Shown: one piece after another, positions 1 through 9,376 of the stretch
Layout: each line of letters begins with the position of its first letter
Numbering within the stretch: position 1 is the first letter of the stretch
Assembly: GCA_016179055.1 (NCBI GenBank)
Contig: JACOSC010000322.1
Coordinates: 1-33,464, forward strand
Source of the DNA: Acidobacteriota bacterium
GTDB taxonomy: Bacteria > Acidobacteriota > UBA6911 > JACOSC01
Length of the DNA: 33,464 bases
Direction: 5' to 3'
Notes under the pieces: model-generated
Seen by the model: only the letters and a program-made list of their open reading frames with translations
What the model was told of the DNA's origin: nothing
The model's database searches: none
Position numbers and translations under genes: made by a program

Positions 1-918
1 CAACACGAGGTAACCTCCCGCTCCTGCCGCTCCGCCACCACCGCCACCGCCGCAGACATTCCCCTCTGCCCCGCAGGCCGACGATGGAAGCTGCCGCGCA
101 CCGTCGCCGCCGATTCCCCCTGGACCGCCGTTGACGAGTATTTGGCCGCTGACGGTGATCGACTCTCTCACCTGTATCTCCAACCCTCCCGAACTCCCGC
201 CGCCGCCGCCGCCACCCCCGGCCCATTCACCGCGTCGGCAGCCGCCCCCGCCGCCACTGCCGCCGCCCGGCGGCACGCTCGTATCAAACGCGTCGTCCCG
301 CCCAAGCGCCTCGCTTTCCAGGTAGCGCACTTGGCCTTGCCAACAGCCGATGCCATGACCCCCGGACGTGCCGTTGCTGCCGCTCGCCTCGCCTCCCGCC
401 GGATCGCTGCAGCCTACGCCGCAAGACCCTTCGACGGGCGGCCCCGGATGTCCGGGCCCTAGGCTGCCCCCGCCGCTACGACCGTCCGCGCCATTGGGCA
501 GGCCGCCTTGTCCCGGCAACCCCGCCCCGTACCCACTGCCTCCATCCCCGCCGCGGCCGGCTTCCCCACCGCGGGCGGGCCGGCCCGCTTCGCCGGCGCC
601 GCCATACAGGATCAGCGTGCCGGCAATCGACGCCTCTTCGGCCTGAAGCGCCACCGCGCGAAACCCCTTGAATCGCACTTGCACGCCCGGCGGAATCTCG
701 ATCCGTCGAAAGTTCAGTTGTAGACGACCTTCTTTGACCGCTTGCCCGTTTACTGGGCCGGCCTGTGCGTCAATCTCCAGGGACGTCGTCGGCGTGAAGT
801 CGTCAACGACTTGCGCCAGGGACTGGCTTACAGGGGCGAGCAGCAAGGCCGCCGCCATGCGCCCCAGCAGAGCCAACCCTGCGTCCCGCTTAGAGATTAT
901 CGAGAACATCTTCTTCAT
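1..918 (-). CDS. Secreted glycine-rich protein, 3' end outside window
   Basis: This reading frame stays open from ATG at 918 to the window edge, giving 306 residues without a stop, so the gene is partial. An AGAGGG ribosome site lies about 9 bases before the start. Residues 1-36 form a signal peptide ending SLAQ. A short beta-rich stretch follows (IEIPPGVQVRFKGF, then SIAGTLILYGGAG). After that come long glycine-rich blocks with runs of seven or eight glycines, and a second strand-like segment (ITVSGQILVNGG) near residue 265. The alternation of 'IAGTLxxxGG' strands with glycine loops resembles uncharacterised exported glycine-rich proteins of Acidobacteriota and myxobacteria, probably surface or matrix proteins. 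Several cysteines lie in the glycine-rich part. The proline-rich reading frames on the opposite strand are shadows. The function is unknown; the existence of the gene is well supported. Confidence 0.8.
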   Translation of the reverse strand, partial: MKKMFSIISKRDAGLALLGRMAAALLLAPVSQSLAQVVDDFTPTTSLEIDAQAGPVNGQAVKEGRLQLNFRRIEIPPGVQVRFKGFRAVALQAEEASIAGTLILYGGAGEAGRPARGGEAGRGGDGGSGYGAGLPGQGGLPNGADGRSGGGSLGPGHPGPPVEGSCGVGCSDPAGGEASGSNGTSGGHGIGCWQGQVRYLESEALGRDDAFDTSVPPGGGSGGGGGCRRGEWAGGGGGGGGSSGGLEIQVRESITVSGQILVNGGPGGIGGDGARQLPSSACGAEGNVCGGGGGGGAAGAGGYLVL

Positions 919-993
919 CGGTTTCACCCTCTTGATTGCGCCTGGTCGGCGCGTTGTTTCTCTATCATCGTAGATATTTAACTAAGCTACTTT

Positions 994-1017
994 CGCGGGG
1001 AATTTATGGGCCCCGCG
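994..1017 (-). terminator. Inverted repeat after the IPT protein gene, possible terminator
   Basis: CGCGGGG and CCCCGCG form a perfect 7-bp stem with a 10-base loop, starting 7 bases beyond the stop codon of the 1304-residue protein. Only AAAG follows on the minus strand and there is no clear U-tract, so an intrinsic terminator is possible but not proven. Confidence 0.35.
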
Positions 1018-1024
1018 TTGAGGC

Positions 1025-4000
1025 TCATGGATTTGAGGAGGCGCCTTCCGCCAGCGGTATCGTCGCCATCAATCCGTCTTTCAGGTTGAGGCCAAGCGCT
1101 GAGACTCCTGATGGATTGTCGGTTGTTATGGTCATCGAGCCCTGAAAGCCTGGCCTGATGGTAAAACTCAGCGGCCGATCATCCAGGAATCCCGCCATTT
1201 GATTAAACCGATTCAAGGTGAAGTTTCTTTGCTCCTGTAGCTCGCCATTGGTGTCAATTAATTTCAACGTCATAGTGACACTCTGTTCGCTGGGATTGAA
1301 GAGAGCCAGCCCTACTCGGCGGCCTTGGGCATAGTCGGCTGGAAGCGTCTGTTGGCGAACCGTGGGCGCGTCTGCCACCCCGGCCATGGAGATCGTAGAA
1401 TGGGTGGTACGGTCATAGAGCGTATACAGTAGTCCCGCGCTGATCGATATATCCGAAGTGATCACGGCGGCGCCGGTAACCAGCGACCGCGTGCCGTCGG
1501 TTTCAAGAAAGGACGAGCCAAACGCCGGTATGGTTACAGTATGAGTGCTGCTGCGAATCCCATTCAAGGTTACTTCGAGGGGATTTCCACTGCCATCACT
1601 AAGGTTGATCCTGGCAACGGTGCTTTGTGCTTGCGGGTTGTTAAGGATGAACATGGATTTGAACTGCGTGACTTCATTCGGATTCATGCCGTCGGCCACT
1701 TGCGGGATAAGGAAGCGTCTACGCGCCTCCAAGGAGCGGAAGGCCGCACGCGGTATACCGGCCATTATGAGATCATCGAGGATTAGCGCTATCGCTGAGA
1801 TAGAGGGCGAACTTTCAATTACCAGCATGCCTTTGAAATTCGGGTCTATGCGCGGGAACAGCGGCGACTCATTGATAAATTTGGATAGGTGCTGACGGGG
1901 GGGCAATCGCATCTGCGCGGTATTCGAAAGCCCTCCGTCTTCCCGATAAAGCGAGAATGTGAGCGAGGCGGATTGCATAGTTGGATTAAAAAAGGCAACG
2001 CCCGTATTGCGCGCCGGATTGGGAAGGCTGGATCGCAGAACCGGGATCACAACCCTTGCCTGAACCGGCGAACTTAGCACCCCGGCATGCGACTGCAATC
2101 GACCGGCCGCATCGTAGATCGAGTAAATGGCGGAGACGATTAGGTTGCCCGGTGAAGAAACGGTCGCCGCGCCGGTGCGCGGCGCGGGGTTGCTACCGTC
2201 GGTTTCCAAGAAGATCGATCCACCCCGGCGGAGCTGTATGGGACCAAACGAGCCGGCCATACGGTCACCAAGCTCCGGTATGCGTACCAGTAAAGAACTG
2301 CCGATATTATCGGTCAGCTCGATCTGGGCCGTCGTTTGGCCGCCCAGATTGACCAGCACAAAGCGGGTTGTAATCTTGTAGCCGCCAAATTGGCCATCAG
2401 CGATTTGTGGAAGGTAGTACGCCTGCGGACCGGCGATGATCAAGGAGGCGTAAACGATTTTGGTTATCGCCTGACTCTGGCCTCTGATCGTAAATTCGTA
2501 GCGGCCATTGGACAAGGTAAACGGCGGGGCCACCGCCAATTCAAACGGCCGCGTGGGTTGCTCGGCGGATAATGTCACTTGCGTTGGCGACAAGGTAATT
2601 CCTTGCCACTGGTCCCGAGGCACGGTTTGTCGCGTAGCGCATCTTTCGGTGTCGAGACAGCGCTCGACCTTTTCAACCGTCAGGTTGACTTGCCCGCTGA
2701 ACCCGGCAACGCTGAACGCCGTAAAACCAAATCGTTTGGTCTCGCCCGCGATAGCGCTCGCGCTTTGCGTTGACGGAGCTATGTCAAAGGTTGGTTGGCA
2801 GGACCCTAAAGCCGTGACCGTGGCTCGTGAGGCAGGCGCATATTGAGTGATACTTCCGCTCTGCACCTTTACCCTAAAATGCAAGTCGCTGTAATCAAAC
2901 ATGGCCCCGGTATAGAATCGCAACTTTACGTTTTTCGGATTATCGCCACTGTCGATACGAATCGCCTCCGACATACACTCTTGGGCGCGTGGCCCTTCGC
3001 GACCGTCAACAATAAACCGGCACTCCACCGAGCGATACCCGCTACTGTAGTCCACGCCGAGCTGTATCGCCGTTAAGTCTTGGTCGCCGATGTTATCGAC
3101 CTCTATCGCAACGTCTGCCTCGCCGCCCCGGCAGACCATGCGTCTGTGGTCGGGCGGCCCCGGATCAATCATTTTAGCTATGAAATTGGGTCCGGCGGTG
3201 GGCTGTATTATCAGTCGAGCCGGCCAGCGGTTTCTATCCTCCTCGGGCCAATTAACGGCCGGCTCCAGCAACGCGCCGATTTCCGCGGCATAGGCTCTGA
3301 TTCTAAATTCGATGGTGGCTCTGGTGCGACTAACGCCGCTCGTGTCAAATTGTATGTTGATGCTCTTCTCCCCGGTAGGGACCGTGATACGAGAGCCCGG
3401 CATACAACTCGTATAACGGTCGCCGTCTTTAAATCGGCACGTGGCGCCGCGTAAACTGATCGCGAGCACGCTCAAGAACAGATCGACCGGCTGCCCTGTG
3501 TCATTCTGCAGGGCGAGTGTGTACTCGGCCGAAGCGCCATGGACGACCACGCGCCGCGGCGGCCGCTCAGTGGGATCCGTAATTCGCATTGTAAAATTGG
3601 AAGGCGGGCCAACTGTGAAAACCACCGGCGGCAAACTAACGGAAACGCGTGTCTCTGTGCCGCAGGGCGTATAGACGTAATAGAGCGACGTGTTGACTTT
3701 TCCGGGATGGAATTCTCTAGGCATCATAAATCGTACCTTGTAAAAGCCGGCATCCTCATCGACCGTCAGCACATTGACCGGACAACTGGGGTTATCTCGG
3801 CATATCTGCGCCGAGCGGAAACGATGCGTCCATAGACCGCCATCCACCGACGAAAGCAGTATCTCCGACAGCAACAGCGTCGACCGAAACTGCACGAGAT
3901 TTTTCACGGTGATTTCAACGGGCGTTCCTGAGGGACCGCTGCTGGGATTAATAGGAGGGTTTCCCTGCAATTCCGGTGGGACCATGAATTGAAAGGGGGT

Positions 4001-4939
4001 GGGATTTGCAGGACCCTCCTGGCAATTGGCTACGCGTAGGCGAATCAGAGCCGGACCGGCAAGCCCCATGTCGGGCACGCCATAATCCCAACGATTTCCA
4101 ACTCGGTGGCAGTGGGTCACGCGCGTGCTGCGGGTATCGTATTCAAATCGAACATCCGGTTCAAAATCTATGGGCGGATTGCCGATGACCAAACTAACCT
4201 TACTTCCCAACAGACCTCGACTGGCCGAAAAACTTAGGCTTCCGCATTGCGCCACGCCTACCGGCCCGTCGTCCACGCCGGAATCGTAGGGATCTTTACT
4301 GACGTAGAGGATAGTGGTCGAGGCCTCGCGCTGATTTAACGTATTTCGCACCAGCACCGTAATAGGGCCGCTATCGGGCCTTAATCCGGCGGGCATTCTG
4401 GTCTTAATGTGGAACGTGGTGGCGTCCCAAACGTCTGGGGCTGGAATGCTATCGAAAGAAATCGTGATGTCCCCGGGATTGCCCAGTCCGAAATACAAGC
4501 CCGTGATTTCGATCGTGGTATCTTCTTGTCCGACCCAAATTCTGCCGGGCCGTACGCTGTCCAACTTAGGACTCTGGGCGGCGGGATCATCGGGATCGTC
4601 CACCGAACCGGCCAACTGAAGAAAATCTTCCACGCGAGCCACTTCAACTTCGTCGCTACTTCTTACGACCACCACTTTTTCTCCAGGGTCGCCCGCCGGT
4701 GTTACAAAGGTGATGAATTCCTCATTGGCTTCCATAATCTCGGCCGGCTGATTGCCGACGCTTATCCGGCTGTTTTCGGGAAATTCACCCTTGATCGTGA
4801 CCTTGTCGCCGGCGTAGCCAAATTCTTGCAGCAATACCGCCGATGTGCCGGAACCAAAAATAACGGACGGAAGTCCGACCAGGCTTATCACCAAGCTCAT
4901 AAGCAGGAAAAGTGCAAACAGGCATGAAGGTTTTCTCAT
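1025..4939 (-). CDS. Large secreted IPT/TIG protein with tandem C-terminal repeats
   Basis: A 1304-residue exported protein. The frame is open further upstream, but the start at 4939 is chosen because GAGGAG lies 7 bases before it and the resulting N-terminus (MRKPSCLFALFLLMSLVISL) is a clean signal peptide. Residues about 36-95 and 122-217 look like IPT/TIG immunoglobulin-like folds (for example 'LDSVRPGRIWVGQEDTTIEI'). The middle (about 220-715) is beta-rich with several cysteines, and 717-835 resembles another Ig-like domain ('ASAIAGETKRFGFTA'). The C-terminus is two tandem units of about 230 residues (about 841-1070 and 1074-1304). Each starts 'PQ(I/V)ADG', contains 'LETDG', 'G(V/L)AFFNP' or 'GLALFNP', and ends in an 'SGVSALGL'-like strand. 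Such repeats are common in acidobacterial extracellular proteins of unknown function. A surface or adhesion role is inference. It lies upstream of and in the same direction as the glycine-rich protein gene. Confidence 0.85.
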   Translation of the reverse strand: MRKPSCLFALFLLMSLVISLVGLPSVIFGSGTSAVLLQEFGYAGDKVTIKGEFPENSRISVGNQPAEIMEANEEFITFVTPAGDPGEKVVVVRSSDEVEVARVEDFLQLAGSVDDPDDPAAQSPKLDSVRPGRIWVGQEDTTIEITGLYFGLGNPGDITISFDSIPAPDVWDATTFHIKTRMPAGLRPDSGPITVLVRNTLNQREASTTILYVSKDPYDSGVDDGPVGVAQCGSLSFSASRGLLGSKVSLVIGNPPIDFEPDVRFEYDTRSTRVTHCHRVGNRWDYGVPDMGLAGPALIRLRVANCQEGPANPTPFQFMVPPELQGNPPINPSSGPSGTPVEITVKNLVQFRSTLLLSEILLSSVDGGLWTHRFRSAQICRDNPSCPVNVLTVDEDAGFYKVRFMMPREFHPGKVNTSLYYVYTPCGTETRVSVSLPPVVFTVGPPSNFTMRITDPTERPPRRVVVHGASAEYTLALQNDTGQPVDLFLSVLAISLRGATCRFKDGDRYTSCMPGSRITVPTGEKSINIQFDTSGVSRTRATIEFRIRAYAAEIGALLEPAVNWPEEDRNRWPARLIIQPTAGPNFIAKMIDPGPPDHRRMVCRGGEADVAIEVDNIGDQDLTAIQLGVDYSSGYRSVECRFIVDGREGPRAQECMSEAIRIDSGDNPKNVKLRFYTGAMFDYSDLHFRVKVQSGSITQYAPASRATVTALGSCQPTFDIAPSTQSASAIAGETKRFGFTAFSVAGFSGQVNLTVEKVERCLDTERCATRQTVPRDQWQGITLSPTQVTLSAEQPTRPFELAVAPPFTLSNGRYEFTIRGQSQAITKIVYASLIIAGPQAYYLPQIADGQFGGYKITTRFVLVNLGGQTTAQIELTDNIGSSLLVRIPELGDRMAGSFGPIQLRRGGSIFLETDGSNPAPRTGAATVSSPGNLIVSAIYSIYDAAGRLQSHAGVLSSPVQARVVIPVLRSSLPNPARNTGVAFFNPTMQSASLTFSLYREDGGLSNTAQMRLPPRQHLSKFINESPLFPRIDPNFKGMLVIESSPSISAIALILDDLIMAGIPRAAFRSLEARRRFLIPQVADGMNPNEVTQFKSMFILNNPQAQSTVARINLSDGSGNPLEVTLNGIRSSTHTVTIPAFGSSFLETDGTRSLVTGAAVITSDISISAGLLYTLYDRTTHSTISMAGVADAPTVRQQTLPADYAQGRRVGLALFNPSEQSVTMTLKLIDTNGELQEQRNFTLNRFNQMAGFLDDRPLSFTIRPGFQGSMTITTDNPSGVSALGLNLKDGLMATIPLAEGASSNP

Positions 4940-5626
4940 AGATAGACTCCTCAACCACACATAAATTCCAAATGGGATCCCTGCACACAGCAGATATTGC
5001 GCGGAAAAATAAATTCTCCGCGAATACGAGAAAGGGAACATTTATAGAGCCAGCCGATTGGTCTGGGCTTGCGAGCTATTGCCCTGGGGTCGCCATGGTC
5101 GAAGATTTTTCCATCGGCGCCTCCCCACATGGTCTCACGATCAATTCCTTGCTTGCGAGCCGCTCGGAAAGGCGCCGACGGATTTAGGTCATGGCGAGGA
5201 CGCATAGACCGTCCTTGCACGGGCTGCATAGCCACAAGAATATTTGGCGTCACGTTACGATGCCGGTCACTTGTGGCAGGCCAGCTCTTTCAGCCCAGCT
5301 AAGGCTTCAGAGACTGTTTCCCATTTCTCATATATATAAACTGGAGCGGTGGAGTTTCTGCGAAGATTTTTTGGAATTATTTGGAAGGTTAGTAGGATCG
5401 GTAATAATCTGTAGAACGGAGTACGGCGAGCGCACGCCTGCCATGATCCCCTCTACCGGCGCCGTTTTGGCGGACAATGATTTTACTGACTGGTAACGGT
5501 TTTGTATATTTAAAGTAGGATTCATTTACCACAAAGACACGAAGACACAAAGATGAAAACGTCGGAGCCAATACCCCGTGAAACGGAGAGGGTTGACAAA
5601 GGAATGAATTGTAACTACTCCGCCGC
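4940..5626. other. Intergenic region, no supported gene
   Basis: About 690 bases between two minus-strand genes. It must carry the 5' leader of the IPT protein gene; a TATAAA-like box sits on the minus strand near 5040, but I see no convincing -35. A 6-bp stem (CGCGGA/TCCGCG, 5000-5022) lies in that leader. Short open frames here have no ribosome site and no recognisable motif. Confidence 0.5.
5528..5552 (+). repeat. Short 'ACAAAGACAC' tandem motif
   Basis: A 25-base stretch made of repeated GACACnAAG-like units beginning ACCACAAAGACAC. It is related in style to the CACCACAGAGGCAC unit at 32517 and to motifs often seen between genes in environmental genomes. No partner inverted copy is visible nearby, so it may be half of a degraded element. 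Confidence 0.4.
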
Positions 5627-7192
5627 CTAAGGCGCCTTGGGGTAAACCATGGTCAGAGGATCCGGCAACGGAATTCGCTGGATACGTCCGTCCTTGGATA
5701 GTCGTGCGATCGCATGTTGGGGTTTGTCGGGATTCCCTTTCATGATGTCGTCCAGATGGCCGACAATCAAGATGGCCAGCTTGTCAGGCTGCAAATACTT
5801 CTGCGCCACACGTAGCACCTCCTCGGCGGTAACCGCTTTTATCTTGTCGCGGTACGTGTCCCAATAGCCCGCCGGCCTTGCGGTAAATTCATCGGCGGCA
5901 AAGGTCCCGGCGATTTTCGCCGCGGACGAAAAATATCTGGGAAAAATTTCAATGGCATTGTTAATGGCGGTTTCCAATTCCGCCGGGCTCACCTTCTCGG
6001 TTCGAATCCGATTAATTTCCTGCAGGACAATATCGATCGCTTGCGCACAAGTGGGGCTCTTGGACTGGAAACTGGCGCGAAAGACGCCTGGGTAGTAGAC
6101 ACCCAAGCCAAAGGCAGAGCCGGCGTCGTAAGCCAGACCTTCATCCGAGCGCACGCGCGAGGTAATGCGGGAGGTAAAACCACCGCCTCCCAAAATATCA
6201 TTCATCATGGTCAGCGCATAGGCGTCCGGATTATCTCGCATGCTTCCGATATGCCCCAGCGTTACGCGCCCCTGATTGACATCGACCTTATGGACGGCAT
6301 ATACGCCGGGAACCGGCGTCGCGGTGGGCTTGGGTATCTCGGGGACTGGTGTTTTTCCGATTTCCCAGCCTTGCAGAAAGGTCTCCAGCTTACGCTTCAT
6401 CTCGGTCGTCTTAAAATCGCCGGAGACGGCAAAGATAAAATTGCCGGGATGAAAATACGCTTTATGGAAGGCCTGTAGATCAGCACGGGTAATGGAATCG
6501 ATGGAAGCTTTAGTGGAGGGCTTTGTAGAAAAATGCTGCTCGCCCTGCATCAAGCGGTTCCACTCGCGGCTTTCAATGCCCGGAGTTTCATCATTGCGGC
6601 GTTCCATCTCTTGCAGGATTTGACTCTTGGCCAAGGCGAGCCGGTCGGCCTGAAAACCCGGATTCTTCAACATATCAAAAAAAAGCTTCAGACCTTCGTC
6701 AATGTCCTTAGAAAGACAGTTGAGTGCGGCCCCGCCTTGTGTATCACCGACGCTGGCGCTGATCTGCGCCGCCAGGAAATCGGCGGCCTCGTCAAATACT
6801 TCGGCGGTTTTTGTGGCAGTGCCGCCGGCCCGAATTTGACTTCCGGTCAGCGCCGCCAGTCCCTCCTTTCCGACGGGCGCCAGGTAACGGCCGGCGCGCA
6901 CGATCAGCGAGAGGTTGACCAGCGGCAAGTCATGATCTTCAACCAAGTAAGCCACCACCCCGTTGGAAAGCACGTGCCGATAGATTTCTCGCTTCGGCGG
7001 CACAAAGTGCAAGGGCGCGTAGGCCAAGTCTTTAGGATGCGCGGGAATGCCGTTCTGTATAACAGGGGTCGCGGCCTTGGCCTTTCCGTCGGCGACTCCT
7101 TTCATTTGGGCCCATAATGCCGCCGAGTTTCTTGGGTCCGATCCCATTAGGATTAGTACCAACAGGAACAAAAATACTCTGGACTTGGCCAT
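5627..7192 (-). CDS. M16 family peptidase-like subunit lacking the zinc motif
   Basis: A 521-residue exported protein (hydrophobic N-terminus, residues 1-30). It has the fold signatures of M16 (insulinase/processing peptidase) proteins. Where catalytic members carry HxxEH, this one reads 'GLAALTGSQIRAGG', so the zinc ligands are missing. The C-terminal half retains the conserved substrate-binding segment 'SRVRSDEGLAYDAGSAFG' (Arg/Tyr pair). This is the usual picture of the non-catalytic partner in two-gene bacterial M16B enzymes. Its ATG is 5 bases past the stop of the catalytic gene, and GGAGGGA, inside the end of that gene, serves as ribosome site, so the pair is translationally linked and probably forms a heterodimer in the periplasm. 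The substrate is unknown; general peptide degradation is likely. Confidence 0.9.
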   Translation of the reverse strand: MAKSRVFLFLLVLILMGSDPRNSAALWAQMKGVADGKAKAATPVIQNGIPAHPKDLAYAPLHFVPPKREIYRHVLSNGVVAYLVEDHDLPLVNLSLIVRAGRYLAPVGKEGLAALTGSQIRAGGTATKTAEVFDEAADFLAAQISASVGDTQGGAALNCLSKDIDEGLKLFFDMLKNPGFQADRLALAKSQILQEMERRNDETPGIESREWNRLMQGEQHFSTKPSTKASIDSITRADLQAFHKAYFHPGNFIFAVSGDFKTTEMKRKLETFLQGWEIGKTPVPEIPKPTATPVPGVYAVHKVDVNQGRVTLGHIGSMRDNPDAYALTMMNDILGGGGFTSRITSRVRSDEGLAYDAGSAFGLGVYYPGVFRASFQSKSPTCAQAIDIVLQEINRIRTEKVSPAELETAINNAIEIFPRYFSSAAKIAGTFAADEFTARPAGYWDTYRDKIKAVTAEEVLRVAQKYLQPDKLAILIVGHLDDIMKGNPDKPQHAIARLSKDGRIQRIPLPDPLTMVYPKAP

Positions 7193-7197
7193 AATAG

Positions 7198-8931
7198 CTA
7201 CTTCCCTCCTTCGAGCTGTCGCAAACGCTCTGTCAGCAGTTTCTTGATGACGCCTACCAGCTTCTGTTTGTCGACCGGCGCGGCCGCCGCTTGTTGCTCA
7301 ATCTGTCCGAGCATGGCTTTGACCTGATCGATTTTCATATGGCCGATGGCCGCACGCAATTGCCGAGCGTGTTGCTTTTCCGTATCATCGAGACCGGCCA
7401 GTCCGGGCTCTTCCTCGCCGGCATTGGTTTGTTTCGTGTAATAGAGGCCGACCGTTCGGTTTTCCGCTGAGAAATATTGAGTGGCCACACGCTTGATGTC
7501 CTCCGCCGTCACGGCTTGCCGCAAGGTCGGACCGGTATTGATCGTCTGCCAGCCGCGGTAAGCCTCGCGCACCAACAGTTGCACCATGAGGGAGAAGTTG
7601 CTTTGCAGCCGGCGGAAGTCTCCCGCGGCATTTTGATTTTTCACTTTTTGCAATTCCCTCGGACCAACCAGCTCCTTTTGCAGCTTCTCAATTTCCTTAT
7701 ACAGGGCCTGCTCCACCTCTTCCGGAGTATGGCCGGGCTTGGCTACGCCGGTAATCGAAAAATAACCTTCATACTTTTGATCGACCTGCTGGGCGGAAGC
7801 GCTGTTGGCCACCTCTTGCTGCAAGATGAGAGATTTGTACAGTCGTCCGGTCTGGCCATTGAGCAGGTCCGCCAACAGATCGAGCGAGTAAGCATCCTTA
7901 TGACCCTCGGGCACCGTGTGATAACGTATCACCACGGTAGGCTTGGTCTCGGCATAGGCGATCATGCGCTTTTGGGCCAATTGTTTCATTTCCTGCGTAC
8001 GCACCGGCTCCGGCTCGCGCGCGCCGCGCGGCAGGCGACCGAAATAGCGACGGGCCAGTTCGACGGCGCGGGCCGGCTCAAAGTCACCCACCAGGCAAGC
8101 CGATAAATTATTGGGCGCGTAATTCACCGCGAAATAATCCAGAGCTTCGTCACGGGTAATTCCCTCGAGATCGCTTGGCCAACCCACTACCGGCCACGCA
8201 TAGGGAGAAGATTCCCAAAACATCGCGTTAAACATCTCTTCAAATTTGCCGGTGGGGGTGCTGTCCGTACGCATACGACGCTCTTCATGGACCACATCCC
8301 GCTCCGCATAAAATTCGCGAAAGACGGGGTTAAGCAAGCGATCCGATTCCATCCAAAACCATAGTTCCAGCTTGTTGGCCGGAACATTGATAAAATAAAC
8401 GGTAAAGTCTTCCGCGGTGCCGGCATTCATCCCCGACCCGCCGGCATGCGTATAAATACGATCGAACTCGTCTTTTACCGTGAGATCTTTCTCTCGCTTA
8501 TTCAGCCGTTCCATCTCAGCCAGCCGCTCATTGTGCCGCGCCGAACGGACCTTGGGGTCCTTGATGTCCGAGACCTCGCCCAGTCGTTGCTTGGTCATGA
8601 GAGCTTGCTCCTCGTGGCGCAATTCGGCGCGCACTTTGTCCATACGAGCAATCAGCTTCAAGTTTTCGGCAATGTTCTGCGTGCCTATGACATGTGTGCC
8701 CTTGAACATCATATGCTCAAACAAATGAGAGATGCCGGTGATGCCGGGTCGTTCATTGACCGATCCCACGCGCGCAATCCACCCGGCCGCCACGTTGGGG
8801 TCACCGCGGCGAGGGACCATCAACAGCCGAAAGCCGTTATCCAAGATGAGTTCCTGGACCGGCACTTTCTGTGCCCATAGGGCTTCGCCTATCGTCAAGA
8901 GCGCAAGGAGAATTAGAAGGGTTTGCCTCAT
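7198..8931 (-). CDS. M16 family zinc metallopeptidase, catalytic subunit
   Basis: A 577-residue secreted peptidase. The frame extends to 9012, but the start at 8931 has GAGGAAG about 6 bases upstream and yields a signal peptide (MRQTLLILLALLTIGEALWAQ). The inverted zinc motif HLFEH is at residues 69-73, and a downstream glutamate occurs in 'VVHEERRMRTDS'. Residues about 115-175 form a charged helical insertion not seen in minimal M16B proteins. The C-terminal half has the second M16 repeat, including 'LLADLLNGQTGRLYKSLI'. With the following zinc-less subunit it should form a periplasmic peptidase of the clam-shell type. Substrates cannot be deduced. Confidence 0.93.
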   Translation of the reverse strand: MRQTLLILLALLTIGEALWAQKVPVQELILDNGFRLLMVPRRGDPNVAAGWIARVGSVNERPGITGISHLFEHMMFKGTHVIGTQNIAENLKLIARMDKVRAELRHEEQALMTKQRLGEVSDIKDPKVRSARHNERLAEMERLNKREKDLTVKDEFDRIYTHAGGSGMNAGTAEDFTVYFINVPANKLELWFWMESDRLLNPVFREFYAERDVVHEERRMRTDSTPTGKFEEMFNAMFWESSPYAWPVVGWPSDLEGITRDEALDYFAVNYAPNNLSACLVGDFEPARAVELARRYFGRLPRGAREPEPVRTQEMKQLAQKRMIAYAETKPTVVIRYHTVPEGHKDAYSLDLLADLLNGQTGRLYKSLILQQEVANSASAQQVDQKYEGYFSITGVAKPGHTPEEVEQALYKEIEKLQKELVGPRELQKVKNQNAAGDFRRLQSNFSLMVQLLVREAYRGWQTINTGPTLRQAVTAEDIKRVATQYFSAENRTVGLYYTKQTNAGEEEPGLAGLDDTEKQHARQLRAAIGHMKIDQVKAMLGQIEQQAAAAPVDKQKLVGVIKKLLTERLRQLEGGK

Positions 8932-9111
8932 ACTGTCTTCCTCATGAATGACCGAACCAGAGGTGAAAAATGATCGCCCTTTTCCACCCACTCTAAAAAT
9001 CAGGTTTAACATGGTAACAGGTTTTTGAAACCGATGCTACAAGCCGCGGTCCGCCAGGATTTCCGAAAAGTGCACTTCTCAATCTTATAATGACATTGCC
9101 AAAAATATCAC

Positions 9112-9141
9112 TTGACAGACGCGGGCACTTTGATTAGTAAT
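9112..9141 (+). promoter_or_regulatory. Candidate sigma-70 promoter for the cvpA-like/fis-like pair
   Basis: Perfect -35 TTGACA at 9112-9117, an 18-base spacer, and -10 AGTAAT at 9136-9141 (4 of 6 consensus positions). It points toward the CvpA family gene at 9408. Confidence 0.45.
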
Positions 9142-9355
9142 ATGAAGCGATAAACAAAACCTTGGCCGCGCTCGTGTAGGTGTCCGGTGAACCTGACAGT
9201 GGTGTTTGTCTTGGCCGACGGCGGCAAGAACCACAACTTTTCATCGTTCCTATCCATGATGGCATCTCGGTGAAATGTGTCCGGTAGTTTCTCGTTCAGG
9301 CGCTCTTGCGCGGCGCGTAGGCATGTACGACGCAGCTATGGATAATGACGGTTGC

Positions 9356-9376
9356 GCGTCGGGGAGGCTCCGACGC
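9356..9376 (+). repeat. Hairpin in the leader of the CvpA family gene
   Basis: GCGTCGG pairs perfectly with CCGACGC around the 7-base loop GGAGGCT, ending 31 bases before the start codon. The loop exposes a GGAGG sequence. It may influence translation or be a small dispersed palindrome. Confidence 0.4.

Noticed and set aside
131..723. Proline-rich plus-strand open frames
   Set aside because: They are antisense shadows of the poly-glycine codons of the minus-strand exported protein and lack ribosome sites.
4409..4927. 172-codon plus-strand open frame
   Set aside because: It lies antisense inside the IPT protein gene, which has a signal peptide, domains and a strong ribosome site.
4951..5571. 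Minus-strand frames of 60-100 codons in the intergenic region
   Set aside because: No ribosome sites or recognisable motifs; one is a translation of the ACAAAGACAC repeat.
5996..6012. GGTTCGAATCC, resembling a tRNA T-loop
   Set aside because: It codes within the M16 subunit gene, and no acceptor or anticodon stems can be drawn around it.
6533..7117. 194-codon plus-strand open frame
   Set aside because: Antisense to the M16 partner subunit; no independent support.
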